Shown: one piece after another, positions 1-11,028 of the stretch | How the letters are laid out: each line of letters begins with the position of its first letter | How positions within the stretch are numbered: the first letter of the stretch is position 1 | From: Cunninghamia lanceolata | Lineage: Eukaryota; Streptophyta; Pinopsida; Cupressales; Cupressaceae | Assembly: GCA_027924645.1 (NCBI GenBank) | Contig: BSBN01000233.1 | Location: 11,984,501 to 12,048,500, forward strand | Length of the DNA: 64,000 nt | Reading direction: 5' to 3' | Notes under the pieces: model-generated | Databases searched by the model: none | The model's input: the letters and a program-made list of their open reading frames with translations, nothing else | Told to the model about the DNA's origin: nothing | Program-made: the position numbers and the translations under genes

Positions 1-270
1 AGAGGGTTTTTTGAACCTTCCACCTGCAACATGCAATTCACATTATAATCAGATCTAAACTTGGAGAAAATAAATTAGTTAGAAATTTTGAAAAATAAAT
101 AATTAAAATTGCAAACCAAATAGAAACAAACAAGAGAAATTACCTCAAAGGTATGAAGGTACACTATGGTATTCATGCAGCTTCTTCTAGAGAGTCCCCT
201 CTCAAATTTATCATAGAATAAAATAAAGTAAAATTAAAAAAAGCTAAATGAATAATTTCTTGTGAATGAA
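1..270. other. AT-rich flank, no gene seen
   Basis: AT-rich sequence with no long reading frame or recognisable domain on either strand. It leads directly into the 1.1-kb tandem duplication that starts near 271. Confidence 0.5.
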
Positions 271-2436
271 ATGTATTTTAAGTTTTAAATAATTACAAGT
301 TTTCAAAATAGAAAAAGATAATTATTGCTTTATTTATTATTTGTAGATAACTTGAGATAGTTTTTTAGTAACAGATTGCTTTATTATTTGTTTAAAAATA
401 TGGTCATGTTTTTTTTAAATTTAGGAAGTGTTTTTTTTTTATTATTATATATAGGTTATGAACTTATGATTATCCTTAAAATTAAATAAGATTAAATTAA
501 ATATTTATATAAGATTTTATTGATAGGTTTTAAAATTTATCAAGTTTCTTTCATTTAAAATAAGGCAAAGAGGTTATTTAGAATAAAACAATAAAATTAT
601 TAATTTGAGTTAAATTTGATTTATTCAATTCTTGCATACAATAATTTATTTTATTTTAAATTTAAGAATATAAATATTTAGATATCACTTATTAAAGGTT
701 AAAATATTAGTTGTATAATAATAGGAACTATTTTAAATATTTCATTATTAGTTAGTCTTAATTAAATCCATGTATTATTAAATGATTGAACAAAGTAAAA
801 AGTTATATAAAAATATGTCTATGAAAAAAATATATCTAAAAGTAAACAATAGTTATAATCTTTTATACACTGATTATTTAACTTAGTGAATAGAAATAAA
901 TATTTACTTTTCCCTTTATAGGTTAAAAGAGTAGTATTAGTTGAATGAGGAATTATTAAAAAAATTACTCTTTTGCAATTGTTAAAATTCTTTAAAAAAT
1001 TATTATGCTTAAAAATAGGGAACAAAGTTTGTTCCTCCATAAAACATACCATACCCAATTATTAAAAAATATTAGTCTAAATAAATTGAAACAATTAGAA
1101 AAAAGAACATTATAAAATTGTATCCACAATATTTTTCTTAAAAGTTTTTTTAATAATTGGTTGGGATTTGTTTTAATATTCTAATCTAATGTTAGTTTTA
1201 TAGTATTGGGTTAATAGTAGTGAACCTTAACTTAATGTCATGTAATGCATATGTAATCATTAAATATACATTGTATGTTCATCATTTTTATTTTATTGTT
1301 AATTAATTTCATTATAGAGTTATTTTGAATTAAGACTTTAACATATTTTATAAATATATTGTGCATTACAAATTGATTAAATGTATTTTAAGTTTTAAAT
1401 AATTACAAGTTTTCAAAATAGAAAAAGATAATTATTACTTTATTTATTATTTGTAGATAACTTGAGTTAGTTTTTTAGTAATAGATTGCTTTTATTATTT
1501 GTTTAAAAATATGATCATGTTTTTTTTAAATTTATGAAGTGTTTTTTTTTTATTATTATATATAGGTTATGATTATCCTTAAAATTAAATAAGATCAAAT
1601 TAAAGATTTATATAAGAGTTTATTGATAGGTTTTAAAATTTATCAAGTTTCTTTCATTTAAAATAAGGCAACGAGGTTATTTATAATAAAACAACAAAAT
1701 TATTAATTTGGGTTAAATTTGATTTATTCAATTCTTCATACAATAATTTATGTTATTTTATTTTAAATTTAAGAATATAAATATTTAGACATCACTTATT
1801 AAAGGTTAAAATATTAGTTGTATAATAATATGAACTATTTTAAATATTTCATTAATAGTTAAAAGATTGAACAAAGTAAAAAGTTAAATGAAAAATATGT
1901 CTAGGAAAAAATATATCTAAAAGTAAACAACAGTTATAATCTTTTATACATTAATTATTTAACTTAGTGAATAGAATTAAATATTTACTTTTCCCTTTAT
2001 ACTTTAAAAGAGTAGTATTAGTTGAGTGAGGAATTATTAAAATAATTACTCTTTTCTAAAAAATAGGGAATTGTTAAAGAGTTTATTCTTAAAAATTTAT
2101 TCTTCTTACAAATAGTGAACTATTAAAAGAGTTTATTCCTCCCTAAAACATACCATACCCAATTATTATAAAATAGTAGTCTAAATAAATTGAAATAATT
2201 AGAAAAAAAGAACATTATAAAATTGTATCCACAATATTATTTTTTAAAAAGTTTTTTTAATAATTGGTTGGGATTTGTTTTAATATTCTAATCTAATGTT
2301 AGTTTTATATTATTGGGTTAATAGTAGTGAACCTTAACTTAATGTCATAGTGTTAATTAATTTCATTATAGAGTTATTTTGAATTAGGACTTTAACTTAT
2401 TTTACAAATATATTGTGCATTCCAAATTGATTAAAT
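271..2436. repeat. Tandem duplication of a ~1.1-kb AT-rich unit
   Basis: Two head-to-tail copies. Copy 1 runs from about 271 to 1380 and copy 2 from 1381 to about 2436. Both open with ATGTATTTTAAGTTTTAAAT and both close near TTGTGCATT..AAATTGATTAAAT. The copies stay collinear throughout, with small indels (for example, copy 2 lacks a block seen at about 1240-1290). Neither copy has coding capacity; the 79-codon minus-strand frame at 819-1058 is not kept in copy 2. It could be a local duplication or two tandem repeats of an unknown satellite-like family. Confidence 0.85.
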
Positions 2437-2827
2437 ATATCTATCTTAATGGATATTTCTAACCCATTTACATTATGTTGTTAGGGTCAAGGTGTTTCTA
2501 CTAAAATGGTAGAGCTAAGGATGAAAGAGAGTGTGGAGCAAGTTCCTTTTTCAAGAAACCTTTTTGACTTCTCCCATTGAAGAAGTGAAAGAACAAGCAC
2601 TTTAGGCCTTAACCATTCTTGCAAACCATGCTTTTCGCTCCCACAACTTTGAAGCCATCCCTAATGATATTATTTTTTATTTGTTACCTTTCTTCTATCG
2701 TCCTAAAGGTCCTTTTAGGCTCTTTTAGCTTGCCCTAAAAGCAAGCGTATATATTGTTCGTTGCAAACCTAATCACACAATTATTGCTTTTACAATTGTG
2801 AAGCCCCTTCTTGAAATAGGGGAAGAC

Positions 2828-2831
<4 letters not shown>
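2437..2831. other. Unassigned spacer before the (CA)n tract
   Basis: Less AT-rich than its left neighbour, with no sustained reading frame. Some stretches look like old coding sequence but match no domain I recognise. Confidence 0.3.

Positions 2832-2920
<89 letters not shown>
2832..2920. repeat. (CA)n microsatellite
   Basis: About 44 uninterrupted CA dinucleotides. The poly-Cys/Val frame on the other strand is a translation artefact. Such tracts are length-polymorphic. Confidence 0.98.
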
Positions 2921-2924
<4 letters not shown>

Positions 2925-3185
2925 ATGCACATAGAGTGAATGCCAACATTTATTCACACACATAGTGAATGTTAAAGTTAACTTCCAAAGCCACACACAC
3001 AAAGTGAACATCAAAGTTAGTTCAAACACACACACATGCACTTCAAACAAAGTGAATGCAAAAATTAACTTTCCACACACACACATCCACATTAGACAAA
3101 GTGTGCAAAAATTAACTTTTCACACACACATACATGCATGCACATCTAGAGTGAATGCCAACATTCATTCACGCATTCATTAATA
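2921..3185 (+). repeat. Degenerate CA-rich minisatellite
   Basis: Blocks of short CACACA runs alternate with variants of the phrases AGTGAATGC, CAAAGTGAA and CATTCATTCAC. ATAGAGTGAATGCCAACATT near 2931 and CTAGAGTGAATGCCAACATT near 3145 are almost the same unit. It appears to be a higher-order expansion of the adjacent microsatellite. Confidence 0.75.
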
Positions 3186-3360
3186 TTATTGTTAGGGTTA
3201 GGGTTAGCATTAGTATTAGGGTCAGGGTTAGATTTATAGTTAGGGTTCTAGTGCTATAATTAGGTTTAGGGTTAGGTTAGTTAAAATTAGGCTTAAGGTT
3301 AAGGTTAAGTAAGAATTAGGGTTATAACTATGGTTGGGTTAGAATTATGGTTAGGGTTAG
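3186..3360 (+). repeat. Interstitial telomere-like GGTTAG patch
   Basis: Many near-copies of TTAGGG/GGTTAG over about 170 bp (GTTAGGGTTAGGGTTAG at the start, AGGTTAAGGTTAAG in the middle), broken by substitutions. The canonical plant repeat is TTTAGGG, so most units are off-consensus. It is either a degenerate interstitial telomere tract or a GGTTA-type simple repeat. Confidence 0.7.
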
Positions 3361-3643
3361 AATAAGAATATCTCAAATTTTATAGGATGCAAGAATGGTA
3401 TCATAAATCTAGATTGTAGAGTTCAAACATTCATCAAACACATATTTTTAAGACATGCTTCAAAAAGTATTATTTTAATAAGAGAGTTGAATTGCAAGTA
3501 TTTTTTGCATGCTTTTAAAATTATGCTTTATAGTTAAAAGAATCAACTAATCAAATCATGATGATATGTTACAAAGAATGGTTAGATTGTGCATATCAAA
3601 ATGGCCAAAACATAAAAAGAACAGTGCATATCAAAATATAAAT
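3361..3643. other. Left flank of element G, no gene seen
   Basis: AT-rich. The last five bases (TAAAT) abut the left LTR of element G. The five bases after the right LTR are TAATT, an imperfect target-site duplication. Confidence 0.4.
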
Positions 3644-4701
3644 TGTGAGGGGGAAAATAGGTTAATTAATAAGATTATAAAAACCCAAACATCTACAGAA
3701 TATGAAGATAAAAGGGGATTAAAACAAATAACAAATAATACCTTGCACCTTTACCTTTCACCTTCCGTAGTTCACCTATCTTTCTTTGATCTTGATTGTG
3801 AAGCCCTCATAAGCTAGTTGCTTGCTTGCTTGTTGAAGATGACAAAGGAAGAATGGCTGTGATACTTATGTATTTGAAGATGAGCTTCAAATACAAAAAT
3901 GGAGTATGAATAAGAATGCTTAAATGGGAGTAGGGGTGCCTAAGGCGCGCTGATATCTCTGTAGCATAAGTTTACACAAAATCCAGATATGAAATGAAGA
4001 GAAGAAGGTTGTATTTATAGAAGAGAGTGAGGGAAGATCAATGGTTGAGAAGAAAAGAAGGAATCAACGGAGGAGGATTGTTGAGGAACGTGCATCCAAT
4101 AGAAGAAGGACACATGTCATTCCAAAAGCAGCTTAGTTGAGTTAACTCCTCTCTTGATGAGGATAAGATTTGATTTTCTTAAATTAGAATTTATTTTTCT
4201 AATTTAAAAGAAGATTTGCTTTAAAGATGTTTTAAAACTGATTTTGCTTTTGTAACTCAGAGTTTTGCTTTTGTGTGACAAAAGGAAGGTTATTTTTGGA
4301 AGATAAGAATGATTTTTTGAAGAGATAGAAAGCATAATTAAATAAATGAATTTATTTAATTATTTTACAGATAATTGAGAGGAATGAATAAAATATATAA
4401 AAATATATTTTATTTTTGTGAGGATTTTTGATTTTATTTAAATAAAATTTGCATTTTATATAATTTTGGAAGAATAAGAGATTTTAATTAAATAATTAAA
4501 ATTATTTAATTATTTTAGAAGAATGAAGTTGGTGTAAGTGATTTTAATTAATTAAATATATGTGTTTATTTAATTAAATGAGAGGAAGTGAACCACATAA
4601 ATAAATAAATTTATTTATTTATTGATAGAAGCATACGAAGGATGAAATAAATATTTAAAATATTTATTTAAGCAGAGTCATGTCAATTTTAGGTGTATGC
4701 A
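3644..4701 (-). repeat. 3' LTR of element G
   Basis: Collinear with 19115-20172 over its whole length, with scattered substitutions such as TTAATTAAT/TTAATCAAT near the start. It keeps the same TATA-like TATTTATA (plus-strand view, 4012-4019). It ends GTGTATGCA, against GTGTATACA in the partner. Confidence 0.93.
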
Positions 4702-4716
4702 TTTTGGCCCTCTTTG
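4702..4716 (-). other. Polypurine tract of element G
   Basis: Read on the minus strand, the bases just inside the 3' LTR are CAAAGAGGGCCAAAA, a purine-rich run next to the LTR. It sits where the plus-strand primer of an LTR element is expected. It is not perfectly purine, so the assignment rests mainly on position. Confidence 0.6.
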
Positions 4717-4978
4717 ATGCAATGTGTTTTATCACATTGTTTCAAAGAATAAGAAATTTTGACAGTGATACATGCCCCAGTTTGCCCCTAGTGCAATTTT
4801 AACGACAGGATGCCCCCTCAGGAGATTGGATGGGAAGAAGACAAAAGGGCGTGAGACAGACAATCTCACAAAGAAGAAGGTGAAGAATGGTTAAGGCGGA
4901 GAAAAATGGAATATGGTTCAGAGAAATAGACATGGGAAGTAGCCACAGACGTCATGCAGTCAGGTATGGGTCATTTGC

Positions 4979-4986
4979 TATATATA
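4979..4986 (+). promoter_or_regulatory. TATA box of the opposite-strand PMD gene
   Basis: TATATATA preceded by C and followed by GGAG lies 77 bases before the ATG at 5063. That spacing fits a transcription start near 5010-5020 and a leader of about 50 bases. It faces the opposite way to the element's LTR promoter. The promoter role is inferred from motif and position. Confidence 0.55.
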
Positions 4987-5062
4987 GGAGCTGGGGCCAC
5001 ATATTCTATTCACTTGTACACTTGCCCATAGTTGATTAGTCCTCTGGAGAGCTTAGGAGAGG

Positions 5063-7653
5063 ATGGCAGCCAGACAGTTGGATATTCCGTGTGAGGAGCA
5101 CCGGTTTGAGCAGATTTGATGGTTCAATCGGCCAGCGGAGGCAGGACCCCCGGTATGTGTTTCTTCAAAACTTGTCAAAAGTCAATTTTTATGCGTATTA
5201 ATGGCTAGGGAACCCAACTGAGGCAGATGCACAGAAAATCCCGTTTGGCGCATATGCGCGCCGAAATTGCGCATGCATTGTGGAATGGCACATTCACGCC
5301 TCAAAGTGGCGCATTTGTTCATTTTTGCACATTTGAGCCATGAATGTGCGCATTTGATTACTTTTGTGCTTTTGAGCTATTAAGTGGCGCATGCATCCAG
5401 AAATTGCGCATATGTGTTTTGAATGGGCGCATATGTTAGTGTTGTGCATGTGATTCTTGAAATGGCGCATTTGTTGTGAAAATGCACATTTGATAGAGGA
5501 AGTGGCGCATGTGCCAGAATGGTGCATATGCATCAGAAAGTGGTTCATTCACGGTGAAGTGGCACTTTTGGTATGAAACGGTGCATTTGCCACCTGGATT
5601 GGCGCATTTGCACTTAGGAAAATCAGTTGACTTAACGAAATTAACCCAATTGGCATCCTGATCGATGCATCAATTGATTTAGCGATCTCTGAGATTGTCA
5701 AGAATCTAGTCAAGAGATGATATGTTGTTTTGATTAATTTGATATGTTAAGCCAATGATAGGATAGCTTGATTGCTTTGAGTAGGTTTCAATATGGATCT
5801 AGATTTGATTGACGGTATGCTTTGCTTGGTTATGGATTTTGTTGACGGTATGCTTTGCTTGGTTGCAGGAGGATATTCGGATCGTCCTAACATCACGAGA
5901 GTTGTTCCCGTTGCCGTTGTTATAGTGGTATATGTTGACCAAGATAGATCGCGAGGCTTTAGGCGCTATGGGACTGCACTATGTTTGCTTTATGCCCGAG
6001 GTTCGTACGAACTGGGCTATGTTGATGGCAGCAGTGGAGCGATTCCACAGCGAGGGTGGTACTTTCCATCTACCGACAGGGGAGATGGCGGTTACTCTCG
6101 AGGATGTGTACCGGATTCTGTACCTCCCGATTCAGGGAGAGTTGGTTGAGTACGAGTCACAGTGAGACGACGGCTTAGAGGAGTGTGGACATGTTTTTGA
6201 TGACCCAGAGTTGGTGGGGGAGGAGATTTCGTGGCAGGACATGCATGACTATTATGACTACTTCCCGGGCATAGTGGCTGGACTGATCGGTGGCGTGATA
6301 TGCCCCGATAATAGAGCGCACGGCTTCCCGATCAGCTGGGGGAGGGTTCTGGAGAGTATGATCACAGACGGGACCTAGTATGCATGGGGGGTGTGTGTGC
6401 TTCCATACTTATACAGAGACATGCACCAGGTGGTTTATCACAGAGGAGGCAGTTTATCTGCAGGTATGTCGCTGTTGCAGTTTTGGTTGTGGGAGCACAT
6501 TGCTATCACACGGCCGATATGCATATTTCACAGGCAGAGGTGTGAGCCCTATAGTTACGGCTATGCAGGTGTGATTTCCCAGCATAGGCTAGGGAAGTTG
6601 GAGTACTGGAGGCATGCTTTTGATCGCGTAGATGCAGTTGTCTAGTCGCCATACATTGACTGCGAGGTATGGGACGACGAGGCCGATGAGCTGCCTTATT
6701 ACTTCTAGATGAGATGGCTTATTGGCAGGACTCGGTATATTTTGGAGTGATAGATTGTTAGATGAGTTCAGAGACAGTTTGGCCATGTACAGGGCAGACC
6801 GCAGGGCAAGGCACACTTTGCCAGGACTCACGCAAAGAGGTATAGGTGGGGTCCTATGGCATCTTACGAGGAGGCATTGGCTGATTTTCAGCAGATTCCC
6901 TATGCAGTCTGGTTGATGAGGAGAGACATAGTAGATGCTGGCATGATGCCAGACAATGAGGAGTGGTTCATGGCACACCCATTCCTGAGGTACTCAAGAC
7001 CAAGAGAGTTGGCTCCTCGTATTGACGAGGAGAATTCAGATGAGGAGGGTGCAGCGGGTAGGAAGAGGAGAGGACAGAGGAGGAGGAGGAGAGATTAGGG
7101 AGATGATGGGAAACTAAGATAGAGGTAGAGGGTCAGAGAGGGGCTTGTGGGCCAGTAGGTAGTTGGACAGGCACAGGTCCAGGGGCCAATTTAGCCAAAG
7201 GTAGCAAAGAGACAGATGATACCGCCGCAGCAGGTGGCATAGCCGATACAGGGACAGGTGCCAGCGCAGCAGGTGGCATAGGTAGAGTAGGTTCCACAGC
7301 CTGATGTGCATAAGTAGGTTATGGTTTCGTTACAGAGCCATATTAGGTAGCTGAGGGCTCATCTGAGAGCCATGGAGTCACGGAGAGAGTTAGATGCGAC
7401 TCAGATATTAGAGTTGACAAGGGAGAGAGATGCAGCCTTAGCTAGCATGCGGGCTATGAGGGCAGAGAGAGATGCAACCATGATGGCCATGGGCACAGAT
7501 GGGACATCCAGTTTTTTGGTTTCACAAGTGCAGCAAACACAGGCACAGGTGGTCCAGGTGCAGAGTGAGCTGACTAGAGCCCAGGCACAGGCTCAGTATT
7601 ATAGGGGATTATATTGGTGTTGTGCCAACGAGTCAGAGAGCTACGAGCTTTAG
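5063..7653 (+). pseudogene. Plant mobile domain (PMD) gene captured inside element G, two exons, decayed
   Basis: Exon 1 (5063-5152) starts ATG GCA GCC and ends CCG before GTATGTG. The intron is 5153-5868 and ends GGTTGCAG; exon 2 starts GAG at 5869 and stays in one frame to 7653. Joining the exons keeps the phase. From about 5932 the protein reads as a PMD (aminotransferase-like, MAIN/MAIL family): TFHLPTGEMAVTLEDVYRIL, then YLPIQG, and a later VQRQFG box near 6766. The tail is Lys/Arg-rich (about 7060-7098), then Gln/Pro-rich, then coiled-coil-like (7372-7620). PMD proteins are linked to transposon silencing and also occur within transposons. Stops in frame are TGA 5117, TAG 5923, TGA 6163, TAG 6376, 6643 and 6706, TGA 6748, TAG 6751, TGA 6763, and nine TAGs between 7120 and 7348. 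No TAA occurs. The frame can be followed past 7653 to a TAG at 7819. It is not functional as it stands. Confidence 0.8.
5240..5620 (+). repeat. GGCGCATTTG minisatellite inside the PMD intron
   Basis: About a dozen to twenty degenerate units at roughly 20-35-base spacing, each centred on GGCGCATTTG, GCGCATATG or GTGCATTTG. The array fills most of the intron's first half. The same motif in opposite orientation recurs in the leader of element G (17150-17320 and 18600-19020). Confidence 0.8.
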
Positions 7654-8572
7654 GAGCCAGTCAGAGGCAGTGAAGAGGGCAGGTGGGTCTTGGTCTACAG
7701 GCTCAGTGAGGGGCCCATCACTGGTAGGGGGATAGAGGAGTGGCTAGTGTGGGGAGCAGCATGCCCCAACAGCAGGGTTAGACAGACCCAGATACTTGTA
7801 CCAGTTTTGATTGTATCATAGCACATTTGCGATAGAGGGATGAGATAGCTGATATATGTACTTTTATTCTGAGACATGTATCACCATTTGTTGTATACAT
7901 TTATGACATGACTCTGAGATTGGATAGAGATTGTGATATATTGTACATTTGGACATGTGTTTGATGTTTATGTGATGATGTTGTTGTTTCCTGATCTATA
8001 TGCATGGGCTATATATGTGATGCTTTGATGTTTATATGCTATGAATGCAGCTTATCTTTTGATGTGTTATATGTGATGCGTACTAAATGAATGATTTTGA
8101 TTTATGCAAATGCTAATGTGGATGGATATGATTTATGCAGTTCTATATGTATGTGACCTATGTTTTTGATGTTCTTTGGATATGATATATGGATGCACAT
8201 GTATGTGGATGACTTAAAAAATGTATGGAAATTGATCTAATGCACTTATGTATGTAGATGATGTAATCATATGAATGACTATCTCATGTGATATGATATG
8301 TAACTTATATGCTATTTTTTCGATATGTCCAAATGTACTCAATCAACACAGAGCTGATACAGATGAGTGGAAAAGGAGAAGATGAAGAAATATTGGTTTT
8401 CTTTTAGTACTGCAGGACTTCTTTATTGCATGGATGATATGGATTTACTGGATATGAGATGGATACGGATGTGGATTTGTCATCTTTGCAAGGGTTTTTA
8501 CTTTCATCATTGGGCACTTTTTGGTATTTTTTCACTTTTTGAAATGTGGTAAGAAAATACAAGCATCTAGGT

Positions 8573-8690
8573 ATAATTAGACCGAGATGACCTAAGTATC
8601 ACTTACCTGGATTTTGATATAGCAAGTTGATACAAGCATCTAGTCAAACTTGAATCTAGATGACCTAAGTACTTCTTGCGTTTTAACAAA
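8573..8690 (+). repeat. Short direct repeat
   Basis: The phrase ACAAGCATCTAG followed about 25 bases later by GATGACCTAAGTA occurs twice, starting near 8578 and 8631. The block is noncoding and lies in the spacer of element G. Confidence 0.6.
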
Positions 8691-9234
8691 GAAGGATTGC
8701 CCCGTTTCATGTTTAGACCTTGGAGTCCTCGATGATCTTTTGCTAATCACGTCGTTAGACATAAGTCGTCACATTACTAAAGTTTAATCCACAAGCAGCA
8801 GACAAAGAAAAATTATGCCTCCATCATAGCATCTCTAGCTTGTGGCATCCTTGAGTAGCATAGGAAGACATAATGACAAAAATTCAAGACCTTGTAAATT
8901 AACCTGTGGACAAAACTTCTTTGCATTAGATGTGTCTTTTGCCATAATTGATATAGAATCATTTTGAGTGTTTTGATATGGTGCTGTGCTTTGTTTAGGA
9001 CAGGTTGATGTTTTGAGCCAAGGACTTTTGTTGTTGGGTAGCTTGCTTTGTTGCTCTTGCTTGTCTAGTGAAAGGTATCACAATCCTTATTGGTATCCTC
9101 TTAGAACAGTGGCATTCAAGAATCCAAATCTACAACTAGGTCAAGGAGTTGCCCCCAGTTTAGACAAGGATCGACTTATTATGGGTGAGACGATAAACAT
9201 ATATGGAGAGACGGACCCTAATGGACTGACCTAG

Positions 9235-9490
9235 TGCCTCGGGGGCTCATTGCTACATGGCCTTGCCTACGTGACGTCACAGAGGTAACATAGTTCGGGG
9301 TAAACCCTGATGGACCTAAGACCTAGGCGATAGAAAGATGTAGAAATGGGATGGACCTGGACTGAATAGAAGGACTAGACATGGGATGGACGGGAAAGTA
9401 GAGCGGAGTGAAGTGAAGTGAAGCCTCGGGGGTGCATTAAGAATGGGCTTGCCTACATGATAACTTAGAGGTGACGTAGTTTGACAACGG
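9235..9490 (+). repeat. ~70-bp direct repeat, 190 bp apart
   Basis: CCTCGGGGG..CATT..GGCTTGCCTAC and AGAGGT(A/G)AC(A/G)TAGTT occur in the same order at about 9237-9300 and 9424-9485. This stretch is noticeably richer in GC than the rest of the spacer. Confidence 0.6.
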
Positions 9491-9584
9491 TTCAAAGGAC
9501 TGGTTCAAGATGAACAATATGATGGACACAAGAGACATGAAGTCAGAATGGATGGAGGAAGTGGTTTGTCGCAGATAGCGCATG

Positions 9585-9710
9585 TTTACCAGGTTTTCAC
9601 CACTTGCTTTTATTTGCACGAGAAGCTAGAAGTACACATGATACCTGTTTTCCAGGTTTTCACCATGGTACCTATCCTAGGTGCTTGTTTGCCAAGTTTT
9701 CACCATAGGA
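9585..9710 (+). repeat. Three copies of a CCAGGTTTTCACCA phrase
   Basis: TTTACCAGGTTTTCACCACT, TTTTCCAGGTTTTCACCATG and TTTGCCAAGTTTTCACCATA follow each other at about 55-70-base spacing. They lie just downstream of the pol 3' end as read on the minus strand. Confidence 0.65.
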
Positions 9711-9806
9711 CAATTTTTTTTGTTATTTTCTCATTTTTTTTGTTCTATTTTTTATCACTTTTTTGATCTTTTTGGATTTTTTCAGGACTCCCTTACATTG
9801 GGGTTT

Positions 9807-10900
9807 TTAGGTATAGAACTTATGAAGGTGCATACTATTGATAGGGTCGTCGAATAGTTCACCTTTAGATGTAGCCAATTGATATGCCCCTGATCCATAA
9901 GCTATGATGACGACATAGGGATCCAGCCAGTTAGGTTTAAACTTTCCTTTCTTTTCTGTCTTGCTGATTTCTGGGATTTTCTCTTAGGACTAGGTCACCG
10001 ACTTAGAATATCCAGGGTTTTACTTTGTGATTGTAGCTTCTGGACATACGTTACTGATATGCTTTCAAGTGGTTAAAGGCCTGTTACCTTCGCTCTTCAA
10101 GCAGCTCTAATTCTTGGAGTCTGGTTACTCTGTACTCTTCATTTGATATGAGGCCTTTTAATGAGACTCACAAGGATGGGATCTCGACTTCAATGGGCAA
10201 GATAGCTTCAGATCCATAGACTAGGGAGTATGGTGTTGTAGCTGTGGGTGTGTGAATGCTTGTGTGGTAGGCCCACAACGCGAGATTTAGTTGGACATGC
10301 CAATCACGACCAGCATCATTGACAGTCTTTTTTAGGATTTTCAGGATGGTTTTATTTGATGCCTCAGCTTGGCCGTTACCTTGTGGGTAGTAAGGAGTTG
10401 AGAAGCGGTGCTGGATATGGAATTTGTCACATAGTTCCCTGACATCTTGATTTTTGAAGGGTCATCCATTATCAGTCATGATGGACAAAGGGACACCATA
10501 ACGACAAATGATATAGTTTAGGATAAATAAGGCAATCTGTTTGCCTGTGATGTTGGCTAAAGGCACGGCTTCAATCCACTTTGTGAAGTACTCTGTGGTA
10601 GTGATAATGAATTTATGGCCGCTTGAGGAAGGAGGATGAATCTTGCCCACTAAGTTGAGTCCCCACTGATAGAAAGGCCAAGGAGTCGTTAATGGCTATA
10701 GCTCCTGCACTGGTGCATGTATCAGGTTCCCGTGGATTTGGCATTTTTTGCAGTTCTTTACAAACTGATAGGAGTCTTGTTCCATAGTTGGCCAGTAGTA
10801 CCCCATGTGGATGAGTTTCTTGGCTAGGGTAGGGCCACTAGAGTGAGCCCCACATATCCCGTTGTGTATTTCACTTAGAGCAGTTTGATATTCCTCTCTA
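9807..10900 (-). pseudogene. Element G integrase
   Basis: Minus strand. The zinc-binding part includes LIHMGYYWP and ends NCKKC near 10745. The catalytic core follows: TEYFTKWIEAVPL near 10590, then STPYYPQGNGQAE near 10410 with the expected glutamate. The second aspartate is in MTDNG at 10462, directly followed by a TGA stop. The C-terminal part ends with YGSGAYQLATSKGE, typical of Tat-type pol, and a TAA at 9807. The first catalytic residue, usually Asp in a DYFTKW-like box, is Glu here. Integrase would insert the element's DNA copy into the chromosome. At least one frameshift lies between the core and the tail, so the protein is not made intact. Confidence 0.85.
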
Positions 10901-11028
10901 TCTAGACACCTAAGGAGAGTACCATCGAGACCTCGGCAATACAGGTTGTTAGCAACAATGGCATACAGGGATGCCTACCAGATGAAAGTTCTTTTCTGGT
11001 TATGGGAGAGGTCGGGTGGGAGTGTGTT

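Larger units (their letters stand above)
7654..9806. other. Spacer of element G between pol end and the PMD gene
   Basis: No domain is recognisable on either strand. 7654-7818 still reads in the PMD frame and may be its tail. 7880-8340 is low-complexity, rich in TATGTGATG/GGATATGA phrases. Short direct repeats occur at 8573-8690, 9235-9490 and 9585-9710. The 82-codon plus frame at 8986-9234 has no recognisable feature. It probably serves as the 3' untranslated zone for both convergent transcripts. Confidence 0.5.

Noticed and set aside
2790..3092. 100-codon minus-strand frame rich in Cys and Val
   Set aside because: It is the translation of the (CA)n microsatellite and its neighbours; no coding signal.
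5240..5620. CRISPR-like array
   Set aside because: Units are degenerate, spacers are not of constant length, and the setting is a plant retroelement intron.
6589..6978. 129-codon minus-strand frame
   Set aside because: Shadow of the PMD gene on the other strand.
8986..9234. 82-codon plus-strand frame in the spacer of element G
   Set aside because: No motif, no upstream signal, and not supported by any second copy.
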